Assembly (NCBI RefSeq): GCF_018873765.1
Contig: NC_057925.1
Span: 46,903,010-46,967,009 of the forward strand
Direction: 5' to 3'
Source of the DNA: Telopea speciosissima
Lineage: Eukaryota; Streptophyta; Magnoliopsida; Proteales; Proteaceae
DNA: 64,000 nucleotides
The notes under the pieces were generated by a model. It searched no databases and had not been told where the DNA came from. It was given only the letters and a program-made list of their open reading frames with translations. Both the position numbers and the translations under genes were made by a program. Shown here piece after piece: positions 55,025 through 64,000 of the stretch. Each line of letters opens with the position of its first letter. Within the stretch, counting starts at the first letter, position 1.

Positions 55025-56709
55025 TGTTTGAGTTAAAAATAAACCGCAAGCGCACGGTCAATCGTAGCTACGGTCGAACACAAGGAGATATACGCCACTC
55101 TATTTAACTAACTTAAAAGTAATGCAAAATGAACCAAATTAAATTGTTAAATTAAACTAATTAAACTAACGAAAATCAATGCATCCTAACTCATAAGCAT
55201 CTAACAAAATTAAGGGATTAAATCGCGCCCTAACACATGAGCATCTAACCTATCGAACTAAAGCGAATTGAAAGGAATAAAAATGCAGCCACACATACTA
55301 ACCACATAAAAAGAAATAAGGAATAAAAATGCATCCATAAACCACAACCATATAAAATTAAAATAAAAGAAATAGAGGGGGAAGAAGAAGAAGATAGAGA
55401 GAGATAGAGGAGATGGAGAATGAGATTGAGAGTTTAGATAGTAAAACCTGGATGTGCTTGCATGAATGTAAATGAAAAGCTTGAATACTTGCATAAACTT
55501 ACCATGGCCTCCTCTTCTAAATCTTCAAGTCTTGTCATCAACTTAAGAACTTAGACTAGAAGGCTTAAAACCTAAACTAGAATTAAGAAATTACAACCCA
55601 ATTGAAGACTTAAATTAAAATTAAAGCATAAACTAAACCTATTATAAGCATTAACTAAAAAATTATAAAAGCAAACTAGAACTTAGAAAAGCCAAAAATC
55701 ACAAATTAGAAGGAGAAGAAGAGAAGAAATTTCACTAAGTGAATGAGCCAATTTTTACAAGAGAGGTAGGGGGTATTTATAGGTGGAAGAGAGGAGAAGA
55801 GAGAAGATGGAAGTGTAGGAGAAATATTCCTAAGAAAAGAGAATATTCTCTTCTCTTTCCTCTTTTACAATGCCTGAATCCTAAGAAAAAAAAAAAATAG
55901 AAAGAAGAAGAAGAGAAGATTGTTTACATGTAGCTTCTATTTCTAAAAATAAACTTCCAATTTTAACAAGTCTTCCTTTCTTTTGTAGATATCTTCTCCA
56001 AGCAATAAAATCAAAGCATCTTTGATTTTTCAACCTTCCATAGATGAGAAAATATAAATCTATCCCAAGTAGAATTTCGAAGTGCCCTTGAGAAGTTGGA
56101 GGAGAGAGAGAGTAAGGGTGATGACTAGGATTCCTTCAAGAATAACTAAAATACCCATTCTGTCCTTCAGAAAACGTGGAGCATGGGGTGCTTATATAGG
56201 TCTCACCATTGTGTTCCTTGCGAAAAATCACACAAAATAGACCCAAATTTCATCCAATTCGGAGTTGGGGAGCCCAAGATATCTCAAGTTGAAGTTGGAC
56301 TGTCCGAGCCTTCCAAATGGAATCTTTCGGGTACAGTAAAGTAACTTCTGATAATTTCATTAAGGTCCCTAAAATCCGAACTTCCGTTTCACTTTGTCCC
56401 CATCCGACTGCCAATAATTATAAATAAACCCCTGCAGACCATTTTCACGCTGTCGTTACGGAAACGCCATAACTTCTTCGTTTCAACTCGAATTAAGTGC
56501 CGTTTGAACCATTGCGAAGCTGACTCGATGGGCTATGCATCCATTTACACTTCTAAAAGCTTAAAAACATCTCCTTAGCATCATCTCCTTCATTTTCACA
56601 AGAATTCACCTAAACCCTGAAAAGCACAAGAAAGCACCGAGTAACTCTGTCCAATGTGGTAAAATGTATAATTTATGCCCTAAAATTTCACACATAAATG
56701 TGCTCATCA
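55025..56709 (-). repeat. Athila 5' LTR
   Basis: About 1.69 kb; minus strand begins TGATGAGCACATTTATG and ends TTTAACTCAAACA. It is followed on the plus strand by GTACT (56710-56714). Confidence 0.92.
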
Positions 56710-56745
56710 GTACTTCATATATCAGTAGAATTAAATGGGTTTTAC

Positions 56746-56978
56746 CTTCAGGTGGATGTGGGAACTGTAATGTTGGATCTCTCCTTGCACGTTCAAATAT
56801 ACGACAATCATTAGCGCTGCCCTCCCAACCCGCATAAACATACGTGAATCGCATATCAAAAGAACATATACACATCACGTTTTGTGTGGTAATGCCCTTT
56901 CGATTTCTGTAGCGAGTAGCGTCTTGTTGAGGCACTATGGCACTAATATGACTACCATCTATTGCTCCAATACAATCC
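56746..56978 (-). pseudogene. Harbinger transposase, middle exon
   Basis: After an acceptor (TTTTTAG) it reads DCIGAIDGSHISAIVP, with the first catalytic Asp in AIDGSH, then RYRNRKG, MRFTYVYAGWEGSANDCRIF and ends PHPPEG at donor G|GTAAAA (56746/56745). The intron that follows is where the Athila element sits. No stop is seen inside. Confidence 0.85.
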
Positions 56979-57069
56979 TAAAAACAGATTTCATAACATA
57001 AACTTGTCATACTAAAATAAGAACAATTTAAATAATTGAATTTTCATACTTGTATTGATTGTATATTAC

Positions 57070-57600
57070 CTTAAAGAAAGGATAGTATTTTGGTTTTGAT
57101 TGCATGTCTAACTGAATTTTCTCGGATGTCCGGTGGTGTGATCATTTCTTTTGCCAATTTTCCCATAGCCATTAAAACACGCTTGAATGTACGGCTAATG
57201 GTCTCTCCAGAATGTTGAAACTCCTCTTGAATATCCCGATTAGAGAAACCCCTTCCTACTATCATCATAAACATGGCTATTTGTTCATCCACCCTTAAAT
57301 AGCGACTGTCTTTTAACCACTTTCTAGATATCATTAGTGTACATAGATTTTGGAAGACATGTCTTTCCATGCTAAACTTCAGAAAGCAACGGTCCGCATG
57401 ACCACTCAAAACTTCATGGACCATAATTGATCCTGGATGTCTACCATCCCTACAAGGTTCTCTTGTATATAGAGATTGTGCGGCAACTAAAGTTGCAGCT
57501 ACCATTATCAAGTCATCCTCATCACTTGAAGAGTCATTATCGAATGGTATATTGTTGTCATGACCGCTAAATATACACAACAAGTAATAAACTTTTAACA
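57070..57600 (-). pseudogene. Harbinger transposase, first coding exon
   Basis: Acidic N-terminus (DNDSSSDEDD), then a region with CFLKFSMERHVFQNLC, the helix-turn-helix-like RYLRVDEQIAMFMMIVG, NRDIQEEFQHSGETISR and LAKEMITPP. A one-base frame change near 57110 leads into KPKYYPFFK at the donor (AAG|GTAATA). This is the DNA-binding part typical of plant PIF/Harbinger transposases. Confidence 0.8.
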
Positions 57601-57949
57601 TAATACAAGAAGTAAATTGTTTCAAACATAACTAAAAAAATACAAGATTGTATCATCATACCATCCAAATTAAACATAACACAACTTAAATTGTTTTAGA
57701 CCACCACACTGTAATTTAAAAAATACAAGATTGTATCATCATACCATCCAAATTAAACATAACATAAGTAAATTGTTTCAAACAACCACACGATTTAAAT
57801 AACATCACCCTATAACTCCTCTAATGTACCACATCCTCCTGTCAGGCCTACAACCAATGAATGACTCCCTCCACGGTCCCGACTCCCTAATTTGTTTTAA
57901 GGCTTTCGGATACATGTCCTTACTTATATCGGTATCTCATCAAGGACAC

Positions 57950-58825
57950 GTGTACATGCCAAAACACTAGTATCGATAGGAGTCATCGAAGTGCCATGGC
58001 CAGAAACTTGATAGCCTCAAGACTTGCAGTTGCCTTCTCTATCTTTATCGACATAACTTCCCAACATATCCCAAAGCAGCTTGTCACACTACCACTCATA
58101 CTTCGCTCCGTTTAGCCGTTGGAGTTCTATCTTGTTTATGGATCGTAGTATCTTCCTCAACCTCATTGACTTCAAAGTCATCTAGACCCATTGAAGTGGT
58201 GTGGGTTGGTGTAGGTTTTTCATTATCAACATCTAGATCATCAATCTCGGTTGTCACCCGGTCTTGCGTGTTATCCAAATGACCATCTCCACGGGCATAA
58301 GAATCTCCAAATATAATTTGGAGTTCGGACCAATGTGCCAAACCTTGATGCCTAAATTTTTTCCATCCTGAATTTGCCTATATACAATATCAAATAAATT
58401 ATTAGATATTTACTACATAATCAACATAAGACTAAATATAATAGTTTAGATCAAACCAAAGAAGATATTAGTATAGTATTTACCGCTATAGCTTTATCCC
58501 AAACACTCGTCATCGTCAACAAGAATCGCCTGGGTGATTGAGTTCCATCCAAATCTTGTAGTTTGAAGTAATGACTTGAAACTTCCATAATCTATCCTCA
58601 TCTTGTTGAACTTGTTCCTTATCTGTTCCCTATCGAACACCCTACCAAGAGTGGTTTCCAACCGGTCCGAATATCATCCCACCCATTCTTCTTGCGAAGG
58701 TTGCCCCACTCTTGTTGCCACCCTTACATTATCTACCATCAACCGAACTAGTAAGGCAACCTCAGAGTGGACCAAGATACAGGACCAACTTTTGATTTTC
58801 CTTTTGACCTTGATGAAGTAGTCAT
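57950..58825 (-). pseudogene. Harbinger Myb/SANT-like accessory gene remnant
   Basis: Minus strand from ATG 58825 (MTTSSRSK). After frame changes it reads RNKFNKMRIDYGSFKSLL, followed by a Gly-Trp-rich part, an intron-like AT stretch and MAHWSELQIIFGDSYARGDG (58341), then an acidic tail. This matches the Myb/SANT-like (trihelix) protein that accompanies PIF/Harbinger transposases and is needed to bring the transposase to the TIRs in characterised elements. Several frame changes make it non-functional as read. Confidence 0.7.
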
Positions 58826-60810
58826 AATATCCGAATAATAACACATACATTATGTAACAAACAATATGAAATAAAAATATCTATTACCCAAAAAAATAAA
58901 TAGTCATATTCATTACCAAAGAATTGAAGAATGTTGATTAAAAAAAAAAAGAGAGAAATAGGAGGCTTGATCACAATGAGCAAAGTTAGGGTTAGTCCAC
59001 TTGAAAGAGAACCACTCCTCAACCATAACCAAAAGACCCAAACAATTCCATACAAACATGTTGTTTTCAAGGCTACATATAGGTATTAACCACACGATTT
59101 GGCCCTTTTGGCCAAGAACAAAAGTACTAAAAATTATAGAACAAATTATCAAGTAAGCGATGGGTAATCTTCAAGTAAGAACAAAAAAATTAGAGAAGAC
59201 CCACAAATCGTATAAGGAAAGCAATGAGAATTCAGTCCCTGTAAGGCCCATAAAAGGGACTGCATAGAAGAACCCATGTGCTTGTTTTTCAAGAATAAAC
59301 TCCAATTGCCGAGCTTTGATATCGCTATGCACAGGGAACCGTTTCTCCTGTCATGAGTTGTTAAAGACAAATCTATCCCAATTACCCAAGGGGGAAAAAG
59401 ATATATTAAATGCAATTAAAGAGGGGAAAGAAATTGGAAATATGTGTTTAAGAGCTTAAAAAAACAGTCACAGATATGCAAACCAGAGACTCGTGAAAAG
59501 AGAAAGAAGAGAGGACTGAGATTTGGTGGATTTGGGAAAAGAAAGATCGAGATGGAGGGAAGAGCTCAAGAGCACCGCTCGGACTAGTGGATGAAGGCAA
59601 TCGGTTGTCCCTTGAACGGATGAATTCCCTCATTTCTTTATATCATATCCATGTTTCTACCGCAACTTACTACGAACATCATGAACAATCCTTCTAATGA
59701 TCATGTGGGGAGTAAGAAACTCATCCTCGCACCTTTACCTATTCCTCTCTTTCCTATGTGTTATCTGGTTGAGGCAACAAACCACCATTTCATCAAATTC
59801 TCCGGGTTACAACTATGTTTCATGATGCAAAAAGATGGAGTTGCAAGGGGAAGCCAATGGAATGCAGAAATCAGACTAAAGCATGCCAAGCAACAAGAGG
59901 CGTATATCAATATAACCCACTTAAAAAAAACCCGTCTTTTTGAACGCTCGTTGGAACCCCTTAATGGCCAAATGTTAGGAAGTCTTGTGTTCCATTTTTT
60001 CCCTAGAATCATGCCTCAGTTGGCTCTCCGTGTGAGAATCAATAGTTAAGAGTTCTTACCATTCATTCATTAGTCATCTATACATGTAGACCAGAATTTA
60101 TTGGTATTTGGATTTCATGCGATACACGACTTGTTCTTGAATTGATGGAGTCATTGTTCACAGTAATAAAACCTTCTTTCCACCAAAGATATGGACATCA
60201 ATTTGTAAATGCAAGATAGATCTAACATAAATCAGTGAGTAAAGGCCCCTTAATCGAAAAATGTGCCAAGGGCCAAAGAATATTAGCTAGTTAAGATAGA
60301 TATGCAATAGGACTTTGTTGCAATTGATATGGAATTGGATTCAGTTTCCGAGATCAGTGCAGATTTTATGGTTACTAGTGAGTCACCAAATCGTCCAAAG
60401 AGGCCAAAAAGAAAGGGCTATTTCTTCTTCTTCTCTTTTTACCGGTTCCAGAGCAGCTTTTTATTTGAAAAGGTTTCCATGCAATAAGAGCTTCTACATG
60501 GGCAAAATGGAGTAAACAACCCATTACGAAGATAGAGAGAGTTCATCCAGAAAAGAAAAAAAAACCGAATAAAACAGCCATTACGAAGACCGAGAGAACT
60601 ACAGATCTACTACCTTCACAAACCAAGATCCCCAAAATCCCCAAAATCCCTAACATCCATCCAGACCTAAAATCAAATATTTCAACAGATCCAAAATCAT
60701 ACCTTTCGGCGATTACTTCTAATTTTACAGCTTGTAGATCCAAAACCGAGATTCCTGAGACACAAATGGGAGGAAAAAATTCAGTCTCGTCAAAATCACA
60801 ATCTAACAAC
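58826..60810. other. Non-coding 5' part of the Harbinger element
   Basis: No recognisable coding sequence. Long minus-strand open frames such as 58822-59415 are rich in Phe/Leu and lack a domain; they look like chance frames or an old captured fragment. Confidence 0.45.
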
Positions 60811-60817
60811 GATTGAC

Positions 60818-61150
60818 GAGAGAGAGAGAGACAGAGAGAGCGTGAGGGAAAGAACGAGCAAAGAGAGACAGAGATAGCGAGATAGAGAGTGAGACAGGGA
60901 GAGAGCGAGCGAGACAGAGAGAGAAAGAGAGGATGAGAGAGGAAGATACACAGAGAAAGGAAGAGAGGCGTGAAGGGAGAGAGAGAGACAGAGAGAGCGT
61001 GAGGGAAAGAACGAGCAAAGAGAGACAGAGATAGCGAGATAGAGAGTGAGACAGGGAGAGAGCGAGCGAGACAGAGAGAGAGAAAGAGAGGATGAGAGAG
61101 GAAGATACACAGAGAAAGGAAGAGAGAGCGTGAAGGAGAGAGCGAGAGAG
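60818..61150. repeat. GA-rich 157-bp tandem repeat, two units
   Basis: Units starting at about 60820 and 60977 share CAGAGAGAGCGTGAGGGAAA, GAACGAGCAAAGAGAGACAG, GATAGCGAGATAGAGAGTGA and GAGGAAGATACACAGAGAAA. Period 157. It accounts for the Ser/Leu-rich minus-strand frames here, which are not genes. Confidence 0.8.
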
Positions 61151-62010
61151 AGAAACCATTGTACTCGCAGTGGTTCGAGCGTTTCCCTTCTCTTCCTTCC
61201 CCTCCTCTTCTCGCATTGCGTTTCTTTCGATTGTGAAGTCACGGGTTTTGCTCGATAGCCTTCTCGATTTGTTCTTTGTTTTTTTGCATCGTCTCCAAGA
61301 CGGTCCAGAAGAACGTTCTTTACTTCAAAAATGCCCGGTTCGGTCTTTAAAGAATAAAAAACGAACCGATAATCCAAACACTTTTTCATATTTTTCGTTC
61401 TTTTTGAACAAAAGAACTGTTCGTAACACTGTTCGACGTTACCAAACGCACTCTAAGACTATTATGAAAATACCAATTAGTGCTACATATAATAATAGGA
61501 ATGGTTGTGTCATTTCTCTAGTAAAGGTATTTTAACTACTCTGATTGCTTGTTAGTTTTACGATTAAAAATGAATTAGGTAATAGGTCTTGCAATATAAG
61601 GGGAAAGTGTGGACGAAGATTTGGAATCTTAGAATTCATCCTACGTTTTATGATGTTTTTGTGAAAGACATTAATTGGCAGTTTATCTACTAAAGATAAA
61701 TTTGTTAATATTTTGACCGTTAGTACTACTTGTCCTTCGTGTAAGGTTGAGAATAAGTTTGCGTGACATTTATTTACTTCTTATACTTTTGCTAAACATG
61801 TTTGAATGGCGGGACCATTGGTATTCACATAGAGTTTTTCCGATCTTCTTCACCTGTTGAATTATTTGAATATTTAGTTTAAATGTACTTTTCAACCTTA
61901 CCCCAATCTAAGAAGCATCGTGTGTTATCTGTTGTAGCCATCACTATGTATTTTACATAGGTTGTTCCTAATAATTGTATGGTTAAATATTCTCAGGCTA
62001 CCCCCAAATA

Positions 62011-62144
62011 CATGGGGGTGGACGAAATGACCGTTCTACCCTTGAATGACATAAATAACCACCCCATGTGGGTGCAGCCTGTGCCCAGACACATGGGTCT
62101 ACCATTCAGGGGGGGCAGGGTGGTTATTTCGTCCACCCCCATGT
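62011..62144. repeat. Foldback element
   Basis: CATGGGGGTGGACGAAATGA at 62011 pairs with its inverse (TTTCGTCCACCCCCATG) ending at 62144; inner CCCATGTG and CACATGGG also pair. Confidence 0.75.
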
Positions 62145-62156
62145 GTCTGGGCACTA

Positions 62157-62600
62157 AGGTTCAAAATCCAGGTATTAGACTCGGGATTGATCATGGCCGA
62201 AACCTTTTCGGATTGGTTCAAATCTGCTAGGATTGGTCAAAAAACCCCCCAAAATCGTTTTTTTATGGATCGGGTCATGTATTAGCTAGAGTTGGTTGGT
62301 AGGTGTTGTGATCTTGGGATTGGATCGGCTGATATTATCTGGATCGGATCGGTCAAAATCGATTGGTATCAATCAAGATAATATAAAAAATTAAAAAAAA
62401 AAAACTTAAAAACTTTGAAAACATAAAAAAAAATTCAATTGGATCGGTCAAGGATCGTATCGAATCGGCCAATCCAATTGAGTTGGGCTATCCAATCAAT
62501 GATCCAGTCAAACCTTGTTGTATCGGTCAAAATCTCAAGATCGATCTCGACTGATACCAATCCGATCCAGCCAATATCGTCCGATCCGATCCAATAACTC
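62157..62600 (+). repeat. CGATC-rich dispersed repeat, partner of 20466-20890
   Basis: Shares AGGTTCAAAATCCAGGTAT at the start, the middle GTATTAGC...GTTGG...TGATCT(C/T)GGGATTGGATCGG block and AACCTTGTTGTATCGG near the end. Confidence 0.7.
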
Positions 62601-63244
62601 AAAAAATGCTGGGCACTGCCTGCGCCCCGAGCCAGAGAACATTTGGCCTAATCATAATTTCCTTCAAATATTAGGGGCCTCAATCAAAATTTCTGAAATT
62701 TGAGGGACATCATAATTAGTTTCATCAAACGGTAAAGATCCCTTATGAAAATTTACCCTTTATTGACCAACCAGTGAACCAAACATCCCCACCTAAAAAT
62801 AATTATTCTCAGTAGTAGGTTCCGGTTATCTGAACTGAACTGAACCAACCCAGCGGAGGATCATTTTTCCGATCGGGCCGTCACCGACCTGCGCCTTCAA
62901 TTCGGTTCCCAAAATGGCCTTCCATTATTTTCTATAAAAGGAAAAGCTCATAAGGCAGTATCTATCAGCTTTTGTACTCTCTCTCCCTTATCCATAGCCG
63001 TTACTACTGTGTATTATATTTCTGGTAAGGGTATTACTGTAATATCGAACTACCACCTTAGATTCATTTCCCATTTTGAAAAAGGAAAAAGAAGGCCATT
63101 ATCTGCAAGATATCCAATGACGATTTTATCCTCATCTCACTCTTCAGAACCCTCTATCCTTTCTGAAGATGAGGGCATTATTGTCATCACAATTTAGAAA
63201 CTGTTAAATACAAACAAGGAGGGGGCCTTTGGCGTCATTTCAAA

Positions 63245-63252
63245 ATATATAA
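63245..63252 (+). promoter_or_regulatory. TATA box of the SWIB/DEK_C gene
   Basis: TATATAAA, about 195 nt before the ATG at 63446, followed by GA-rich leader DNA. Confidence 0.5.
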
Positions 63253-63253
63253 A

Positions 63254-63257
<4 letters not shown>

Positions 63258-63284
<27 letters not shown>

Positions 63285-63380
63285 CACACACACAGAGACA
63301 GGGAGAAGAGAGAGGAGAGAGGAGAGAGAGACACACACAGAGACAGGGAGAAGAGAGAGAAGAGAGAGAGAGAGAGAGAT
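63258..63380. repeat. GA/CA microsatellite in the 5' leader
   Basis: GA runs with two copies of GACACACACAGAGACAGGGA (about 63282 and 63330). It would be transcribed in the leader if the TATA box at 63245 is used. Confidence 0.6.
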
Positions 63381-63402
63381 GGCTAAGGAGGGAACCGTTT
63401 GA
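63379..63402 (+). CDS. Seven-residue uORF before the SWIB/DEK_C gene
   Basis: ATGGCTAAGGAGGGAACCGTT then TGA, 44 nt before the main ATG. A further ATG at 63426 is out of frame and overlaps the main start. Both could lower initiation at 63446. Confidence 0.3.
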   Translation: MAKEGTV

Positions 63403-63445
63403 GTTTCCGTTTTTTCAGTTATTATATGAAGGTTTACCCACAGCA

Positions 63446-63891
63446 ATGGTGTCGGACCAAGAAATATCAAGCAGCGTTGAGTCTCTGCTCCGTCAATCGG
63501 ATCCTCGCAGTTTTACCTCCCTTAACGGCGTCGTTCAGCAGTTGGAAGCGAAGCTAGGGTTAAGCCTCGCCCACAAGGCTGGCTTCATCAGAGACCAGAT
63601 CGATCATCTTCTCCGATCACAAGTCCAACAACACGCTCCGAAGGACCATTTTGCCCTTCAACAGCAGCAGCAACAGCAGCAACAGCACCCGCACCACCAC
63701 CAGCACCCTCAATATCAGAACACCCATCCCCAAATCCCTCAACATTTCGCCCTTCCTGTCCACCGTCACGAGGAGCTCAACTTCCGAGGTGCTCCTCCTC
63801 CGGCGCAGCTACAGCCCCTACCGGTGACCAAAGCTAATGCTTTTATCCAGAATGTCGTTGCTCTACCTGCCCCTGAAATACCCAAAGAAAG
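63446..63891 (+). CDS. SWIB/MDM2 and DEK_C domain protein, first exon (partial gene)
   Basis: Starts MVSDQEISSSVESLLRQSD at ATG 63446. Residues 1-58 form a DEK C-terminal-type domain (LNGVVQQLEAKLGL, KAGFIRDQIDHLL). A Gln/His-rich low-complexity linker follows (Q run at about 72-80), then a conserved PAPEIPKE block. The likely donor is AAG|GTTCGC at 63891/63892. Plant relatives (for example the Arabidopsis SWIB/BAF60b-domain proteins with an N-terminal DEK_C) continue with one or more SWIB domains, which must lie past the window end. These are nuclear chromatin or transcription factors. The frame stays open beyond the donor but turns into intron-like sequence. Confidence 0.85.
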
Positions 63892-64000
63892 GTTCGCTGC
63901 CCTTCTACTTTTCTTCCGTTCACGCTTGGAAATCATGGCCCTAGGGTTTCTCTGTCAGGGTTTTGGAATTTGAGTTCTTCTCGATTTATTTTGTATTTTA

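Larger units (their letters stand above)
46177..56709 (-). mobile_element. Athila-type Ty3/gypsy retrotransposon
   Basis: Two LTRs of about 1.68 kb in direct orientation, a 5-bp target duplication (GTACT), a primer-binding site next to the right LTR (TGGCGCCGTTTTGGG, matching the tRNA-Asp-type site used by Athila) and a polypurine tract next to the left LTR fix a minus-strand element of 10.5 kb. gag, protease, RT, RNase H and integrase pieces follow in the Ty3/gypsy order. There is no env-like frame between pol and the 3' LTR. High LTR similarity indicates a recent insertion. The coding frames are broken at many places by one- or two-base gaps. Confidence 0.93.
44880..61456 (-). mobile_element. 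PIF/Harbinger DNA transposon, interrupted by an Athila element
   Basis: Ends GGCTGCGTTTGGTAACG (44880) and CGTTACCAAACGCACTC (to about 61453) are imperfect inverted repeats, and GTTCTT/AAGAAC subterminal motifs crowd both ends (44905-45040 and 61290-61430). It carries the two genes typical of PIF/Harbinger on the minus strand: a Myb/SANT-like protein (about 57950-58825) and a DDE transposase (57600 down to 45720). Flanks CTA/TAA may be a worn 3-bp target duplication. Without the Athila insertion the element is about 6 kb. Frameshifts in both genes suggest it is not autonomous now, with the caveat that some may be consensus errors. Confidence 0.85.
61457..63244. other. Intergenic DNA with dispersed repeats
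   Basis: Holds the foldback at 62011-62144 and the CGATC-type repeat 62157-62600. 62700-63240 is AT-rich upstream DNA of the next gene. No other gene recognised. Confidence 0.45.

Noticed and set aside
58822-59415. Minus-strand frames upstream of the Harbinger Myb-like gene
   Set aside because: Hydrophobic, overlapping in several frames, without a domain; most likely chance frames in non-coding transposon DNA.
60796-61389. Long minus-strand frame rich in Ser and Leu
   Set aside because: Made by the GA/CT tandem repeat; no domain and two overlapping frames look alike.

Overview
The window reads as nuclear DNA of a flowering plant. It is AT-rich, it has GT-AG introns that can be placed exactly, and it carries plant-only gene families: an R2R3-MYB, a fasciclin-like arabinogalactan protein, a plant RhoGDI, a DUF7870 protein and a DEK_C/SWIB-type protein. 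Most of the rest is plant transposable elements. The species cannot be named from the sequence alone. No CRISPR array, operon or prokaryotic signal is present.

Layout. 0-0.25 kb: edge of a possible zinc-finger exon. 2.3-4.0 kb: a Pack-MULE-like element carrying promoter plus all three DNA-binding-domain exons of an R2R3-MYB. 5.7-8.7 kb and 21.3-24.7 kb: two copies of a segmental duplication, each holding a DUF7870 gene and, in its leader, an intact 36-codon upstream ORF. The 12.6 kb between them is almost all transposons: a minus-strand LINE scrap, a larger LINE split by a 2.8-kb solo LTR, then a second MULE-like element (perfect 9-bp target duplication) with a histone H3 pseudogene and a nested, internally deleted LTR element. 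26 kb: an FLA7-like gene. 30-34 kb: a SINE, small foldback elements, a ~250-bp tandem array and, just after it, a TATA box followed by a 216-nt imperfect foldback that looks like a possible MIRNA locus. 35.6-37.5 kb: a complete five-exon RhoGDI gene. 38-44 kb: SINE, MITEs and another long-TIR MULE-like element. 44.9-61.5 kb: a PIF/Harbinger element with its two genes decayed; an Athila-type Ty3/gypsy element of 10.5 kb sits inside an intron of its transposase. 63.4 kb to the end: first exon of a DEK_C/SWIB-domain gene that runs off the window.

How it fits together. The cellular genes are independent single-copy-style loci separated by nested transposons. The two points most worth follow-up are (1) the mobile MYB cassette, which keeps the DNA-binding domain and the bHLH-contact motif but has lost the C-terminal regulatory region, and (2) the duplicated uORF/DUF7870 pair, where translation control by a conserved peptide is plausible. 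The Athila LTRs differ mostly by 1-bp indels, which points to residual consensus errors in this assembly, so frameshifts inside repeats should be read with caution.
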